This document shows positions 25,620 to 34,236 of a stretch of DNA of 64,000 bases, in pieces. The DNA is from Prevotella sp. ne3005. GTDB lineage: Bacteria > Bacteroidota > Bacteroidia > Bacteroidales > Bacteroidaceae. The notes beneath the pieces were generated by a model that saw nothing but the letters and a program-made list of their open reading frames with translations, ran no database searches and was not told the DNA's origin. The DNA is taken from the NCBI RefSeq assembly GCF_900110085.1, contig NZ_FOCK01000001.1, forward strand, positions 62,001 to 126,000, in the 5' to 3' direction. Made by a program: the position numbers and the translations under genes. Within the stretch, counting starts at the first letter, position 1; the number at the start of each line of letters is the position of its first letter.

Positions 25620-26813
25620 TCAAGGTACAAACTTATTTCCGTTCCATGTCATACGTTTCTCTATCCTACCAGAAGGGGTGTGGAAGATATAGACGATGGT
25701 CTTTCCCTGGCGCGGCAGGGCATGGGCAGCAATACTCGTACCAGGAGGCGCTTCAAACTCGAGTCCCAGATCTTGGGCGTAGACTAGTTCCATCTTGCGG
25801 GTGGCATTGTCATACTTGTAGAATGTCAAGCCCGAGAACTGTCCGGCAACAGGTACGCCGTCCTCGAAGATATCGTTAGAGATAGCCACTAACTTATGTT
25901 TTTTGTCGGTGTAGTTCCAATAACAGCACTCTATCACCTGACGCTCATTATCATCAGTTTCCGTAAAACCAAGATAACCATTCTGGGTGTCGACGATGAA
26001 TTCGCAGCCAGGCATGAGCTTCATGCCATTACGATACAGTTTCCAGTTTTCTTTTATCGAGCCCCAGCCCTCGCCCATCTCATCCTGAGAGATGATGGCG
26101 GACACAAAGTCTTTCACGTTAGGACTCTGCCCTTTGAAGTTCACGACAATGTCACTCAGTCCATCTTCATATTCAAGGGGCTCAGTCTTAGAGAATACGG
26201 GCTTCATGCCGTCCCATGTAAAGGTATGCTGCCGAGGTTCTTCCTGCCCCCACTCATGTACCACCACATTCTTACCCTCCTTTGGCAACTTACAGAACAG
26301 TTGGGTATAACCCTCCTTGTCGCCCCATCTGTAGCCTTTCAGGATAGCAGGTTCTGGGGTGAGACATTTCTTGGCAGGGTCGTAGTCGTAGGTACACAAC
26401 ACCTCAATACAGGGATCTGTAGGCTTACCTAACAGGACTGCTAAGAGTTTATGACCATTGGAACGGTTCCAATAGCAGGCTGACATATACTCGCCATCGG
26501 TGCCAGCATCACCCACTGAGACATAGCCGTTCTTGCTATCAACAATTACAGTCAGATCGGTCTCGTCATCAAGCACCACCTTAGACAGTCCCTTTTCCAT
26601 AGCGTCACGCACATCGCCTACCATCCATGTGGGCCATGTCTGGTCAAAGCGCTCGAGCATGATGCCAAGACTACCATTAATGACATTGTCGATGGTCTTG
26701 GTTTTCCAACCCTCGTTAATCACTGTGAGAGGACAACTCTCAAAATGCCTGTCCTGGGCCTGCACCATTGTGCAAGCCATCAGGGCAGTCAATATCAGGA
26801 ACAGTTTCTTCAT
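25620..26813 (-). CDS. Secreted protein with duplicated domain, function unknown
   Basis: 397 aa. Signal peptide MKKLFLILTALMACTMVQAQ. Two related halves: VIVDSKNGYVSVGDAGTDGE with ACYWNRSNGHKLLAVLL, and FIVDTQNGYLGFTETDDNER with CCYWNYTDKKHKLVAISN. The pattern D-x-x-N-G-Y and the (C)xYWN...HKL motif recur about 170 residues apart. No named family recognised. Mature protein probably periplasmic or surface-exposed. Operon member, 28 bp after the beta-helix gene. Confidence 0.78.
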   Translation of the reverse strand: MKKLFLILTALMACTMVQAQDRHFESCPLTVINEGWKTKTIDNVINGSLGIMLERFDQTWPTWMVGDVRDAMEKGLSKVVLDDETDLTVIVDSKNGYVSVGDAGTDGEYMSACYWNRSNGHKLLAVLLGKPTDPCIEVLCTYDYDPAKKCLTPEPAILKGYRWGDKEGYTQLFCKLPKEGKNVVVHEWGQEEPRQHTFTWDGMKPVFSKTEPLEYEDGLSDIVVNFKGQSPNVKDFVSAIISQDEMGEGWGSIKENWKLYRNGMKLMPGCEFIVDTQNGYLGFTETDDNERQVIECCYWNYTDKKHKLVAISNDIFEDGVPVAGQFSGLTFYKYDNATRKMELVYAQDLGLEFEAPPGTSIAAHALPRQGKTIVYIFHTPSGRIEKRMTWNGNKFVP

Positions 26814-26841
26814 ACACCTTATTTATAATATACTCAGACAC

Positions 26842-28434
26842 TTACTGCGGGCCTGTGCCACGATTCTGAATACTACTATCAAGAGGATTATCCACCCACT
26901 TACTCGGGCCCTGCAGCTGCTCTGCTTCCTCAACAGAACCCAGATTCTGCGTAGGATGATAGATTTCACATTTAATCAGATAGAAAGTATTGTCGAGATT
27001 AAACAGAGGCGCATCGCCCCAGTTGGCAAAGAAGCGACAGTCTGTAAATGTCAGACCCTCAACACCACGACCCTCGATAAGGTCATACTCACGATTATTG
27101 AAGAAGTCACATTTATTGAACTTGACAGCCGTACAACTTCTGAGCTCCATGATGCCATAGGTACAGTCATGGACGTTAGAGTTAATCATACCAAAGTCGG
27201 TGGTCTCAATCAGGTCGAGGCCATAGGTTCCACAACCATAGAGATCACAATCCTTCACGACGGTCTGACGTCCGCCACGTACACCGATCACACCTCCAGA
27301 ACAATAGCCGCCCTCTGTGTGGCCAATGGTCAGGTTATGCACCTCACAGTGGTCGCAGTTGATGAAGTAGAGACAGTAGGAATAACGGGGATCCACCTCG
27401 ATACTTGCATTCTGCTGACCCTTGATGACGAGTCCGGAGAAGTTGAGCAATGCCAGCTGACGACCATCAGTTTCATACTCACTCACGACTATTGGTTCCT
27501 TGCTGAGGATTGCCGTAGCATCACTTGCCCAGCGACGACCAGGCTTATTCCTGAACATATTCTCGTTTTCCAAGACACGCGACAGGTTCAGATGTGTATC
27601 TTTGGCCACAATGACGGTATGGTTGTTACCCAAAGCACTCAGGAATTCCTCCTCTGTCCTCACAACATAGGTCTTCGCCTCGCCTCCCTGATCTTCATCC
27701 ATCTCGTCAGGTCCACGTCCGTCTTCCGCCAGTCCACCTACATATTGACTGATGTCAGCACCATGGCTGCGGAAGGTATCAGGCACCGTTTCCTCACTCT
27801 TGATAAGCTGGATGTTCAGCTGTTCGATAACGTTAAGTTTGATGGCACTGTTATTGTTGCCAGGCTTATACCACGGCTGTTTGGAAAAGTGCTCCTGCAG
27901 ATCCTTCGACTGGAACTTCCAACCATGTCGCGCCAGGATCTCATTACGCATGAGGCGCAACTCATCCTTAGAGAAACGTCCCAGATAAGTGGTGTTCAGC
28001 AGACAATGGGACAGCTGGTCACTGACGGGCTGCTTTTCCAGATAACGCTCGAAGGCAAGGCTGTTCTCCAGATTGTCAGGAGTAAGCGTCATCTTCCATA
28101 CTGCATCACCGTTAGGCTTGCGGACAGCCAGGAAGTACATACCATCCTGACGGACATACTGCACACGCCAACCTACCTTTGCACGCAGCGATGCTGCCTC
28201 TTCCTCGGAACCAGTGAGGATATACTCACCGTTCTTTCCTTCTACTTTCGTCAGATGGAATCTGAAGCCTCCTTCATGCTCGCCGATACCTTCCATCGTT
28301 ACGGCATTACCCTGCACCTTAGCGGTATAGAGTACGGAACCGTCGAACCAATTCGAACCATTCTGAATGGTCTGCGCCTGTACACCACAGAGGGCGCACA
28401 GACACATCACCATTGATAATAATACTTTTTTCAT
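26842..28434 (-). CDS. Secreted YARHG plus right-handed parallel beta-helix protein
   Basis: 530 aa from ATG 28434. Signal peptide MKKVLLSMVMCLCALCGVQA. The YARHG domain is at about 150-190 (LRLMRNEILARHGWKFQSKD, then LQEHFSKQPWYKP). After an acidic linker, residues about 270-480 form repeating beta-helix rungs (LYFINCDHCEVHNLTIGHTE, VVKDCDLYGCGTYGLDLIET, FNKCDFFNNREYDLI), as in pectate lyase-like and surface scaffold proteins. No polysaccharide-lyase catalytic residues were identified. It follows the TMEM43 gene by 18 bp and opens the run of secreted proteins. Confidence 0.82.
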   Translation of the reverse strand: MKKVLLSMVMCLCALCGVQAQTIQNGSNWFDGSVLYTAKVQGNAVTMEGIGEHEGGFRFHLTKVEGKNGEYILTGSEEEAASLRAKVGWRVQYVRQDGMYFLAVRKPNGDAVWKMTLTPDNLENSLAFERYLEKQPVSDQLSHCLLNTTYLGRFSKDELRLMRNEILARHGWKFQSKDLQEHFSKQPWYKPGNNNSAIKLNVIEQLNIQLIKSEETVPDTFRSHGADISQYVGGLAEDGRGPDEMDEDQGGEAKTYVVRTEEEFLSALGNNHTVIVAKDTHLNLSRVLENENMFRNKPGRRWASDATAILSKEPIVVSEYETDGRQLALLNFSGLVIKGQQNASIEVDPRYSYCLYFINCDHCEVHNLTIGHTEGGYCSGGVIGVRGGRQTVVKDCDLYGCGTYGLDLIETTDFGMINSNVHDCTYGIMELRSCTAVKFNKCDFFNNREYDLIEGRGVEGLTFTDCRFFANWGDAPLFNLDNTFYLIKCEIYHPTQNLGSVEEAEQLQGPSKWVDNPLDSSIQNRGTGPQ

Positions 28435-28452
28435 TAACAACAATATTTAATC

Positions 28453-29862
28453 TTATTCTGCCACAGGAGCTGGTGCAGCACCCTTATTCTTACCCTTGGC
28501 TGCCAGTTCCTTCAACTTATCCTTACCCTTAAAGGCAAATACCCAGACGAGGAAGCCAGCCAGTACCAGCAGACTGATTCCCAGCAGCGGACGATAGAAC
28601 AGCCATGCGATGGCAATAACGATCAACGACCAGGCCACACCAATAACGGTGCATACGATACCAACGCCCCAGCCAAAGATGCCTGCGATAAACGGAACCA
28701 CCTTGAGAATGGTCGTCAGGAAGCCGAAGATACCCTTCAGACCACCGATGACTATCATAATACCGATGATACGGAGTGCCCAGAGAATCATGTTGTTGGC
28801 CTCCTTCTCGGCCTCGATGATCTCATCACCACTCTTCTTACCCATCACGAGGGTCTGGAAGCGCTTGCCGTTCTTAGCCTTGAAGGGCTTGAAGGTATCA
28901 CCATCAACCACAGCCATAACGGTAACCTTGGCAGGAACAACCTTCTCGAAAGTCACACGAACATCACCAACCTCAGGCGAGCCAGGAACACGTCCATAAT
29001 AAAGAATGTTGTTGGCTACATGGATATACTGCAGGTCCTTCTTGTTCTCAGCATTCTCCATAGCCTTCTTGATGCTGTCGTTGACAGCCTGCAGCGAGTC
29101 GAGCACAGCCTTGGCAGAGTCAGAGAGCAGGGCTCTTACTGAATCGGGGATGGCAGGCGACTGAGCGGGCTGCTGTGTTGTGGGCTGCTGGATGCTCTTC
29201 TGAACACCATAGAAACGCTCGTAGGCAGCCTGGGTGTTCTTGTCGAACTGCTTCAGCATATCCTCAGAGATAGCCAGATCCATACCCTCACGTGAAGAGA
29301 TGCTACGGATCAGGCTCTCGTTCAGCTTGTAGGTGCCAAACGATACGTTCTCTGCATACTGCTCAGCATCCTCAACAGTGGTCAGCACCATATTCTTGTT
29401 CTGATAGGCAGGATCATGGAACTGGCTCGACTGTACAGGACTTGATACCCACTGCTTCGAATATGTATAAGTGGTAGTGGTCACTTCCTTGCCACCCAGT
29501 TTGTCTTCCTTCTTGGTCTGCTCGTGCTCCACCCACTGGTAGTACTCCACAGAACGACGGATAGCGATGGCGTTGGCACCAATGCCAAACTCAGCATCAA
29601 TCAGCGAATCCTCTGTCGTAGCCATCGCCGTACCACAGATCAGTTCACCATCCAGAGAGGCGTCCTTCTTGTTAGGATTCTCCATCTCCACATAGGCACT
29701 TCCTGCCTCATCGAGCATCTTCTCGGTCTTGACAGCGCGACCTTCGTTCCACCACAGCAGTGCAGTACCCAGCACAAACATCAGGAAGCCACTGCCAATT
29801 GCTTTAAAAGAATTTCCCACTCGGGTTCCATACCCCGTTGTTGTTGTTTCTGTATAAGCCAT
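28453..29862 (-). CDS. TMEM43-family membrane protein
   Basis: 469 aa. One membrane helix near the N-terminus (residues about 20-40, FKAIGSGFLMFVLGTALLWW, then NEGRAVKT) and three or four near the C-terminus (about 365-450) flank a large central domain; this is the TMEM43/LUMA (PF07787) architecture. The NEGRAV and central strands (QWVSSPVQSSQFHDPAYQNK) fit the family, known from animals (inner nuclear membrane) and scattered bacteria, where its role is unknown. A proline/glutamine linker is at about 225-240 and the last residues are Ala/Pro-rich. It is the first gene of the operon, behind a consensus promoter at 29928-29958. Confidence 0.85.
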   Translation of the reverse strand: MAYTETTTTGYGTRVGNSFKAIGSGFLMFVLGTALLWWNEGRAVKTEKMLDEAGSAYVEMENPNKKDASLDGELICGTAMATTEDSLIDAEFGIGANAIAIRRSVEYYQWVEHEQTKKEDKLGGKEVTTTTYTYSKQWVSSPVQSSQFHDPAYQNKNMVLTTVEDAEQYAENVSFGTYKLNESLIRSISSREGMDLAISEDMLKQFDKNTQAAYERFYGVQKSIQQPTTQQPAQSPAIPDSVRALLSDSAKAVLDSLQAVNDSIKKAMENAENKKDLQYIHVANNILYYGRVPGSPEVGDVRVTFEKVVPAKVTVMAVVDGDTFKPFKAKNGKRFQTLVMGKKSGDEIIEAEKEANNMILWALRIIGIMIVIGGLKGIFGFLTTILKVVPFIAGIFGWGVGIVCTVIGVAWSLIVIAIAWLFYRPLLGISLLVLAGFLVWVFAFKGKDKLKELAAKGKNKGAAPAPVAE

Positions 29863-29927
29863 AATTTTAATGTATTAAGTTAATAATTTAGTCGTCTCAT
29901 CTCATGTTATCTTATTGGTTTCGGCTG

Positions 29928-29958
29928 CAAATATACAAAAATATTGCCGTCCGTCAAA
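29928..29958 (-). promoter_or_regulatory. Promoter of the envelope-protein operon
   Basis: Minus strand: TTTG (29955-29958), N19, TATATTTG (29928-29935). The leader to the TMEM43 start at 29862 is about 60 nt. No other strong promoter is seen between here and miaA. Confidence 0.7.
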
Positions 29959-30011
29959 ACGTGACGGGAATTATTTTCGATATTTCAACGAAATACTGCA
30001 GTTCATTTTCT

Positions 30012-30203
30012 CTATGGGGGCTTGATTTGTTCCAGTCGCTGAGCTACCTTTTCCTCTATCATCTGCTCTATTTGTGGCTGCATCTCAGTAAGTTTCTGGG
30101 TGACAATACGCTCAATCATCATCTCCTGATCTGCCAGGAAGTGAAGATAGTCGAAGGCTGTCTGTCGCATTGCCCTCTGTCGCTCTGTCAACTGCTTACC
30201 CAT
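30012..30203 (-). CDS. Small charged coiled-coil protein, 63 aa
   Basis: Starts at ATG 30203 (a GTG two codons earlier is possible). Sequence is helical and heptad-like (MGKQLTERQRAMRQTAFDYL; IEQMIEEKVAQRLEQIKPP), without signal peptide or membrane segment. A promoter with TAATTTTG (30228-30235, minus strand) lies 24 bp upstream, which supports a real gene. No family recognised. It lies between the 16-residue-repeat protein and the envelope operon, all reading leftward. Confidence 0.6.
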   Translation of the reverse strand: MGKQLTERQRAMRQTAFDYLHFLADQEMMIERIVTQKLTEMQPQIEQMIEEKVAQRLEQIKPP

Positions 30204-30362
30204 ACTCACGTTGATTCATTCACGCTGCAAAATTACGAAGAAAAGCGTGATGCATAGAGAACATTTTCTTCCAAAAAAGCGAAAACCACTCTACAAAATC
30301 TTACAAATTGCACTCTACGCCCTAAAAAAGCGATGAAATGGGACTTTTTTGCCCCCAAAAAG

Positions 30363-30415
30363 AGATAGGGTTTAGTCGGAGTAAACTTATACTTTACCCG
30401 GACTAAACCCTATCT
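30363..30415 (-). terminator. Long-stem terminator after the 16-residue-repeat gene
   Basis: Two 23-base arms (agatagggtttagtc... / ...gactaaaccctatct) with two mismatches and a seven-base loop, followed on the minus strand by ctctttttgg. The stem is unusually long for a terminator. Confidence 0.7.
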
Positions 30416-30439
30416 TTAGTTACGGTAAACGACCAAACG

Positions 30440-30856
30440 TCACATGTTGAAGAATCCAAAGAAATACATCACAGCCACACGACGTACATCAGTCATCTGC
30501 TCCGCCCTTCCAATGATAGAGCCCTTGTAGCGGATATCGCCATTCTTCTCCACTCTACCAACGATGGAGCCATTGATGCGGATATCGTTATTGGACTCCA
30601 CCCTACCAATGATGGAACCACGTTTGCGGATGTCGCCATTCTTTTCAATCCTGCCCTCGATGGAACCACCAACACGAATGTCACCATTGCTCTCGAAGCG
30701 ACCCACGATAGAACCATTAAGGCGTACATCACCATTAGCCTCAATCTTACCCACGATACTACCACCTTTACGGAGTGTATCGCCCATCACGTTTACATTC
30801 ACTGTGAGTAGCAGGGCCAAAGCCATTGCCAGTCTCAAAAAGATTGCTTTCTTCAT
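30440..30856 (-). CDS. Secreted beta-repeat protein, six 16-residue repeats (beta-flower-like)
   Basis: 138 aa. Signal peptide of about 24 residues (to NVMG). Residues 32-127 are six tandem 16-residue repeats with consensus GSI(V/I)G(R/K)(I/V)E.NGD(I/V)R.., coded by six 48-bp units at 30476-30763. Such G-S-I-x-G-R repeats are found in secreted Bacteroidetes proteins that NCBI names 5-fold beta-flower; they also recall bactofilin-type beta repeats. The protein may polymerise or form a short beta-solenoid. It ends in a hydrophobic MYFFGFFNM. The AraC-type regulator gene begins 20 bp downstream of this gene's start on the same strand, so the two may be one transcript. Confidence 0.8.
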   Translation of the reverse strand: MKKAIFLRLAMALALLLTVNVNVMGDTLRKGGSIVGKIEANGDVRLNGSIVGRFESNGDIRVGGSIEGRIEKNGDIRKRGSIIGRVESNNDIRINGSIVGRVEKNGDIRYKGSIIGRAEQMTDVRRVAVMYFFGFFNM

Positions 30857-30876
30857 CGTTTTTTAAGTTTTAAAAG

Positions 30877-32391
30877 TTAATGATTTTCTCGATATTGGGA
30901 AGGTGAAATGCCATAAGTTTTCCTGAATGTACGACCAAAGCTGGTAACCTCGTCATAACCACAACGATTAGCTATCTGAGTGACAGACATATCAGGACTG
31001 TCAGTCAGCAACTTAGCAGCCAACTCCATCTGAATGGCAGAGATGAAGGCCTTGGGCGATTCACCAGTAACACTCAGCAGGCGACGACGGAAGGTTTGCA
31101 CACCCATGTTCATCTCACTGGCTATGTCCTCAACGCCATAACGCCCTGAAGGCAGATTGGCATTGACCACATCAATCAGATGCAAAAGGAACTGACGATC
31201 CGGATCTGGCTGCTCTTCCTTAACAGGCTCCTCCCCTTCGGGCTCTGCAGCCACTTCTACAGGAGAAACAGCACCCTCACGCAACTTGGAAATCTCAGCA
31301 ATCAACTCCTGAATACGACGACGGGCACGACGATAACGCCAGAAACCATAGGCTAGGACAGCCAGCATCAAGAGGACCACGACGACACCTATTATATATG
31401 ATAGGCGACGATCAGAGCGCATACCCTCATTCTCTGCCTGCAGCTCATTATAGCCATATTCAACGGCATACTTTGAGAGCAGTTCGCCAGTATCCTTATC
31501 GTAGATGGAGTCACGCAGAGCATTGTAACGGTCATTGTGCTCCATCGCCAAGTCTGGATCCGTATGGCGCAGAGCCTCATAAAGTCCCTTACGGCTATGG
31601 CTCTCGTTGAAAAGGTCGTGCTGGGAGAGGAATATCTGAAGGGCCTCGTTGAAGTAGCGCACAGCAGCAGAGTCGTTCTTCTCCTGATGCATCAGCAATC
31701 CCATCTGGTTGCACGCAATACCCAATGAATGGATATTTGCACTCTTGCGCAGACCAGGAATGGCCTCATCCAAAGCCTTCCGAGCTTCAGCATCGCGTTT
31801 GAGGGAGACAAGAGCCGAGGCACGCTCAGCCTGACGGATGGCCATCTTGTCCTCACGTCCTAGTTCCCGTTCCATCTCATAAGCCTTCGTGGCATAATCG
31901 AGCGAACGCTCTTCCTGTTTCAGATGATGATACACCTCGGAGGCCATACCATGAAGGACGGCCAGACGTTGCGGATTATTGGCCTTTTGGGCAAAGTCAA
32001 TCGCCTTCAACACATATTTCTCTGCCTCCTGAGGCTGGCGCATACTCATATAGATACCTGCCAGCGTATTAAGACTTGAAGACATCGCATCGGGATCGCC
32101 CGACTTCTCATCCAGCGCATAACACTGCTTGGCGTAGGTGACAGCTTTATCAAACTCGCCCTTCCTGACGTGGATAATAGCCAGCAGGTTCAGACAATCA
32201 GCCTCCAGCTCTCCATCCTTACAGCGTGACAAAGCCTTCTGGGCTGCCTCCCCTGCAGCATCATATTGCTGCAAGGCATAGAGGCTGTCGGCTTCGTCCA
32301 ACAACTTTTCACCCTGATTATCTGCCAAAGCATGCAGAGGCAGTAACAGGAAAAAGGAAAGGATACACCTAATTACATAGATTTGTTGCAT
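30877..32391 (-). CDS. Membrane-anchored TPR sensor with AraC-type DNA-binding domain
   Basis: 504 aa from ATG 32391. Signal/anchor of about 22 residues, then TPR repeats to about residue 310 (periplasmic), one membrane helix at about 328-350 (LSYIIGVVVVLLMLAVLAYG), a Glu/Pro-rich linker, and a C-terminal AraC HTH pair at about 400-504 (MGVQTFRRRLLSVTGESPK, SVTQIANRCGYDEVTSFGRT). This is the one-component sensor plan common in Bacteroidetes. Its promoter is TTTG (32428-32431), N20, TACCTTTG (32400-32407), only eight bases before the ATG. Target unknown; the adjacent beta-repeat gene is the nearest candidate. Confidence 0.88.
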   Translation of the reverse strand: MQQIYVIRCILSFFLLLPLHALADNQGEKLLDEADSLYALQQYDAAGEAAQKALSRCKDGELEADCLNLLAIIHVRKGEFDKAVTYAKQCYALDEKSGDPDAMSSSLNTLAGIYMSMRQPQEAEKYVLKAIDFAQKANNPQRLAVLHGMASEVYHHLKQEERSLDYATKAYEMERELGREDKMAIRQAERASALVSLKRDAEARKALDEAIPGLRKSANIHSLGIACNQMGLLMHQEKNDSAAVRYFNEALQIFLSQHDLFNESHSRKGLYEALRHTDPDLAMEHNDRYNALRDSIYDKDTGELLSKYAVEYGYNELQAENEGMRSDRRLSYIIGVVVVLLMLAVLAYGFWRYRRARRRIQELIAEISKLREGAVSPVEVAAEPEGEEPVKEEQPDPDRQFLLHLIDVVNANLPSGRYGVEDIASEMNMGVQTFRRRLLSVTGESPKAFISAIQMELAAKLLTDSPDMSVTQIANRCGYDEVTSFGRTFRKTYGISPSQYRENH

Positions 32392-32449
32392 ATCGACTGC
32401 AAAGGTACGAATAAGTGAGCGAAAAACCAAATATAGTTACATAAAAAAA

Positions 32450-32472
32450 GCCGTCCGATTTCGTCGGACGGC
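32450..32472 (-). terminator. Terminator after gapA
   Basis: Stem gccgtccga / tcggacggc with poly-T on both sides. It lies 28 bp after the gapA stop and before the regulator's promoter. Confidence 0.9.
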
Positions 32473-32500
32473 CATTTTTTTATTTATCTGAGTGATAATC

Positions 32501-33526
32501 TTATTTCAGCTCAGCGAGGTACTTAATGGTGCGAACCATCTGAGAAGTGTAAGAGTTCTCATTGTCGTACCAAGCAACAACCTGTACGAGAGAGTTGCCA
32601 TCACCAATCTTAGAAACCATGGTCTGGTTAGCGTCGAAGAGTGAACCGAACTTCATACCGATGATGTCGCTAGAAACGAGCTTCTCCTCAGTGTAACCGA
32701 ATGACTCGTTCTGAGCAGCCTTCATGGCAGCGTTGATATCCTCAACAGTTACCTCACCCTTAACAACAGCGTGCAGGATAGTGGTAGAACCAGTGGGAGT
32801 CGGAACGCGCTGAGCAGCACCAATCAGCTTACCGTTCAGCTCGGGGATAACGAGACCGATAGCCTTGGCAGCACCAGTAGAGTTAGGAACGATGTTCTGA
32901 GCACCAGCACGAGCGCGCTGAACATCACCCTTGCGCTGAGGACCGTCGAGGATCATCTGGTCGCCAGTGTAAGCGTGTACAGTGGTCATGATACCGCTCT
33001 GGATAGGAGCGAAGTCGTTCAGAGCCTTCGTCATAGGAGCCAGACAGTTAGTGGTGCAAGAAGCAGCAGAGATAACAGTGTCGGCAGGAGTCAGAGTCTT
33101 GTGGTTTACATTGTAAACGATGGTGGGCAGATCGTTACCAGCAGGAGCAGAGATAACAACCTTCTTAGCACCAGCAGTCAGGTGAGCAGAAGCCTTCTCC
33201 TTAGAAGTATAGAAACCTGTGCACTCCAGAACAACGTCTACATCCAGCTTGCCCCAAGGCAGCTCTGCAGCGTTAGGAATAGCATAGATAGTGATCTTCT
33301 TGCCATCAACTACGATGAAATCCTCACCAGCCTCTACAGTGTGCTTGTTCTCACCGAACTTGCCACAGAAACCACCCTGAGCGGTGTCATACTTCAGCAG
33401 GTGAGCGAGCATCTTAGGACTTGTCAAGTCGTTGATTGCTACTACTTCATAACCTTCAGCCTCGAACATCTGACGGAAAGCGAGGCGACCGATACGGCCA
33501 AAACCGTTAATTGCTACTTTTGTCAT
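32501..33526 (-). CDS. gapA: Glyceraldehyde-3-phosphate dehydrogenase
   Basis: 341 aa. Glycolytic oxidation of glyceraldehyde-3-phosphate with NAD and phosphate. INGFGRIGR at residues 7-15 is the NAD fold, Cys157 in SAASCTTNC is the nucleophile and His184 in [10 protein letters not shown] the base. Single gene between a terminator and a TAACTTTG-type promoter element (minus strand, 33608-33615) that leaves about 80 bp of leader. The sequence shows the strong codon preference expected for a highly expressed gene. Confidence 0.97.
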   Translation of the reverse strand: MTKVAINGFGRIGRLAFRQMFEAEGYEVVAINDLTSPKMLAHLLKYDTAQGGFCGKFGENKHTVEAGEDFIVVDGKKITIYAIPNAAELPWGKLDVDVVLECTGFYTSKEKASAHLTAGAKKVVISAPAGNDLPTIVYNVNHKTLTPADTVISAASCTTNCLAPMTKALNDFAPIQSGIMTTVHAYTGDQMILDGPQRKGDVQRARAGAQNIVPNSTGAAKAIGLVIPELNGKLIGAAQRVPTPTGSTTILHAVVKGEVTVEDINAAMKAAQNESFGYTEEKLVSSDIIGMKFGSLFDANQTMVSKIGDGNSLVQVVAWYDNENSYTSQMVRTIKYLAELK

Positions 33527-33658
33527 TTTACTTAAAATTAAATGGGTTTATACCTAATTTACTAACTATTTTATGCTTTTAGATAAACTTTTTTTCTTTT
33601 TCGGATGCAAAGTTACAAAAAAATTCCTATATTTGCACGCAGTTTCAGTCTAAAAAGA

Positions 33659-33775
33659 AGTGAAAAGTTAAAAGTGAAAAGTGAAAAGACTCTAAATCGA
33701 AGATGACAAGTCAGAGATTGCAAAATGCAGATTACAAATTTAAACTCTATACGTTAAACATTAAACATTAAGATT
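33659..33775 (+). other. mscL leader with AT-rich microrepeats
   Basis: The mscL 5' region is low in complexity: gtgaaaagttaaaagtgaaa units at about 33659-33690 and tandem ttaaacattaaacat just before the ATG. A TATATTTG element at 33629-33636 is the only promoter-like signal on this strand; no TTTG is properly spaced ahead of it. Confidence 0.5.
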
Positions 33776-34195
33776 ATGGGATTTATTAAAGAATTCAAGG
33801 AGTTTGCCGTTAAGGGCAATGTGATGGACATGGCAGTCGGTGTAATCATCGGCGGTGCTTTTGGAAAGATTGTCACCTCTCTCGTTAGTGACGTTCTCAT
33901 GCCGTTAATCGGCAAGATGACAGGTGGTATGAGTTTTACCGACCTCTTCGTCAATCTTGGTGATGGCGAGTACAAAACATTAGCCGAGGCCCAGGAGGCA
34001 GGTGCAGCAGTCTTGGCATACGGCCAATTCATCCAGAACATCATTGACTTCATCATCATCGCCTTCTGTATCTTCCTGATGATCAAGGGCATGAACAAGC
34101 TGAAGAAAAAGGAAGAGCCCGCTCCAGAGGCTCCTGCAGGACCTACACAGGAGGAACTGCTCGCTGAGATCCGCGACCTGTTAAAGAATAAGTAA
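33776..34195 (+). CDS. mscL: Large-conductance mechanosensitive channel
   Basis: 139 aa, inner membrane. Opens under membrane tension to release solutes at osmotic downshock. [20 protein letters not shown] (TM1 with the gate glycines) and the second helix [20 protein letters not shown] match the family, followed by the charged C-terminal bundle ([20 protein letters not shown]). It has a long repeat-rich leader and its own terminator, so it is monocistronic and convergent with susD. Confidence 0.96.
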   Translation: MGFIKEFKEFAVKGNVMDMAVGVIIGGAFGKIVTSLVSDVLMPLIGKMTGGMSFTDLFVNLGDGEYKTLAEAQEAGAAVLAYGQFIQNIIDFIIIAFCIFLMIKGMNKLKKKEEPAPEAPAGPTQEELLAEIRDLLKNK

Positions 34196-34202
34196 GTGAT
34201 AA

Positions 34203-34228
34203 TAAAGCCCCGCCGATTGGCGAGGCTT
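34203..34228. terminator. Terminator between mscL and susD
   Basis: aaagccccgcc-gatt-ggcgaggcttt, with one bulged pair. Bidirectional by its A and T flanks. It shares its CCGATTGG core with terminators at 56453 and 58720. Confidence 0.85.
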
Positions 34229-34236
34229 TATTCTTA

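Noticed and set aside
26533..28416. 627-codon open frame antisense to the beta-helix gene
   Set aside because: Opposite strand has a clear signal peptide, YARHG domain and rungs; the antisense frame has none.
30363..30415. Long inverted repeat considered as a mobile-element end
   Set aside because: It lies right after a gene and is followed by a T run on that strand, so a terminator is the simpler reading.
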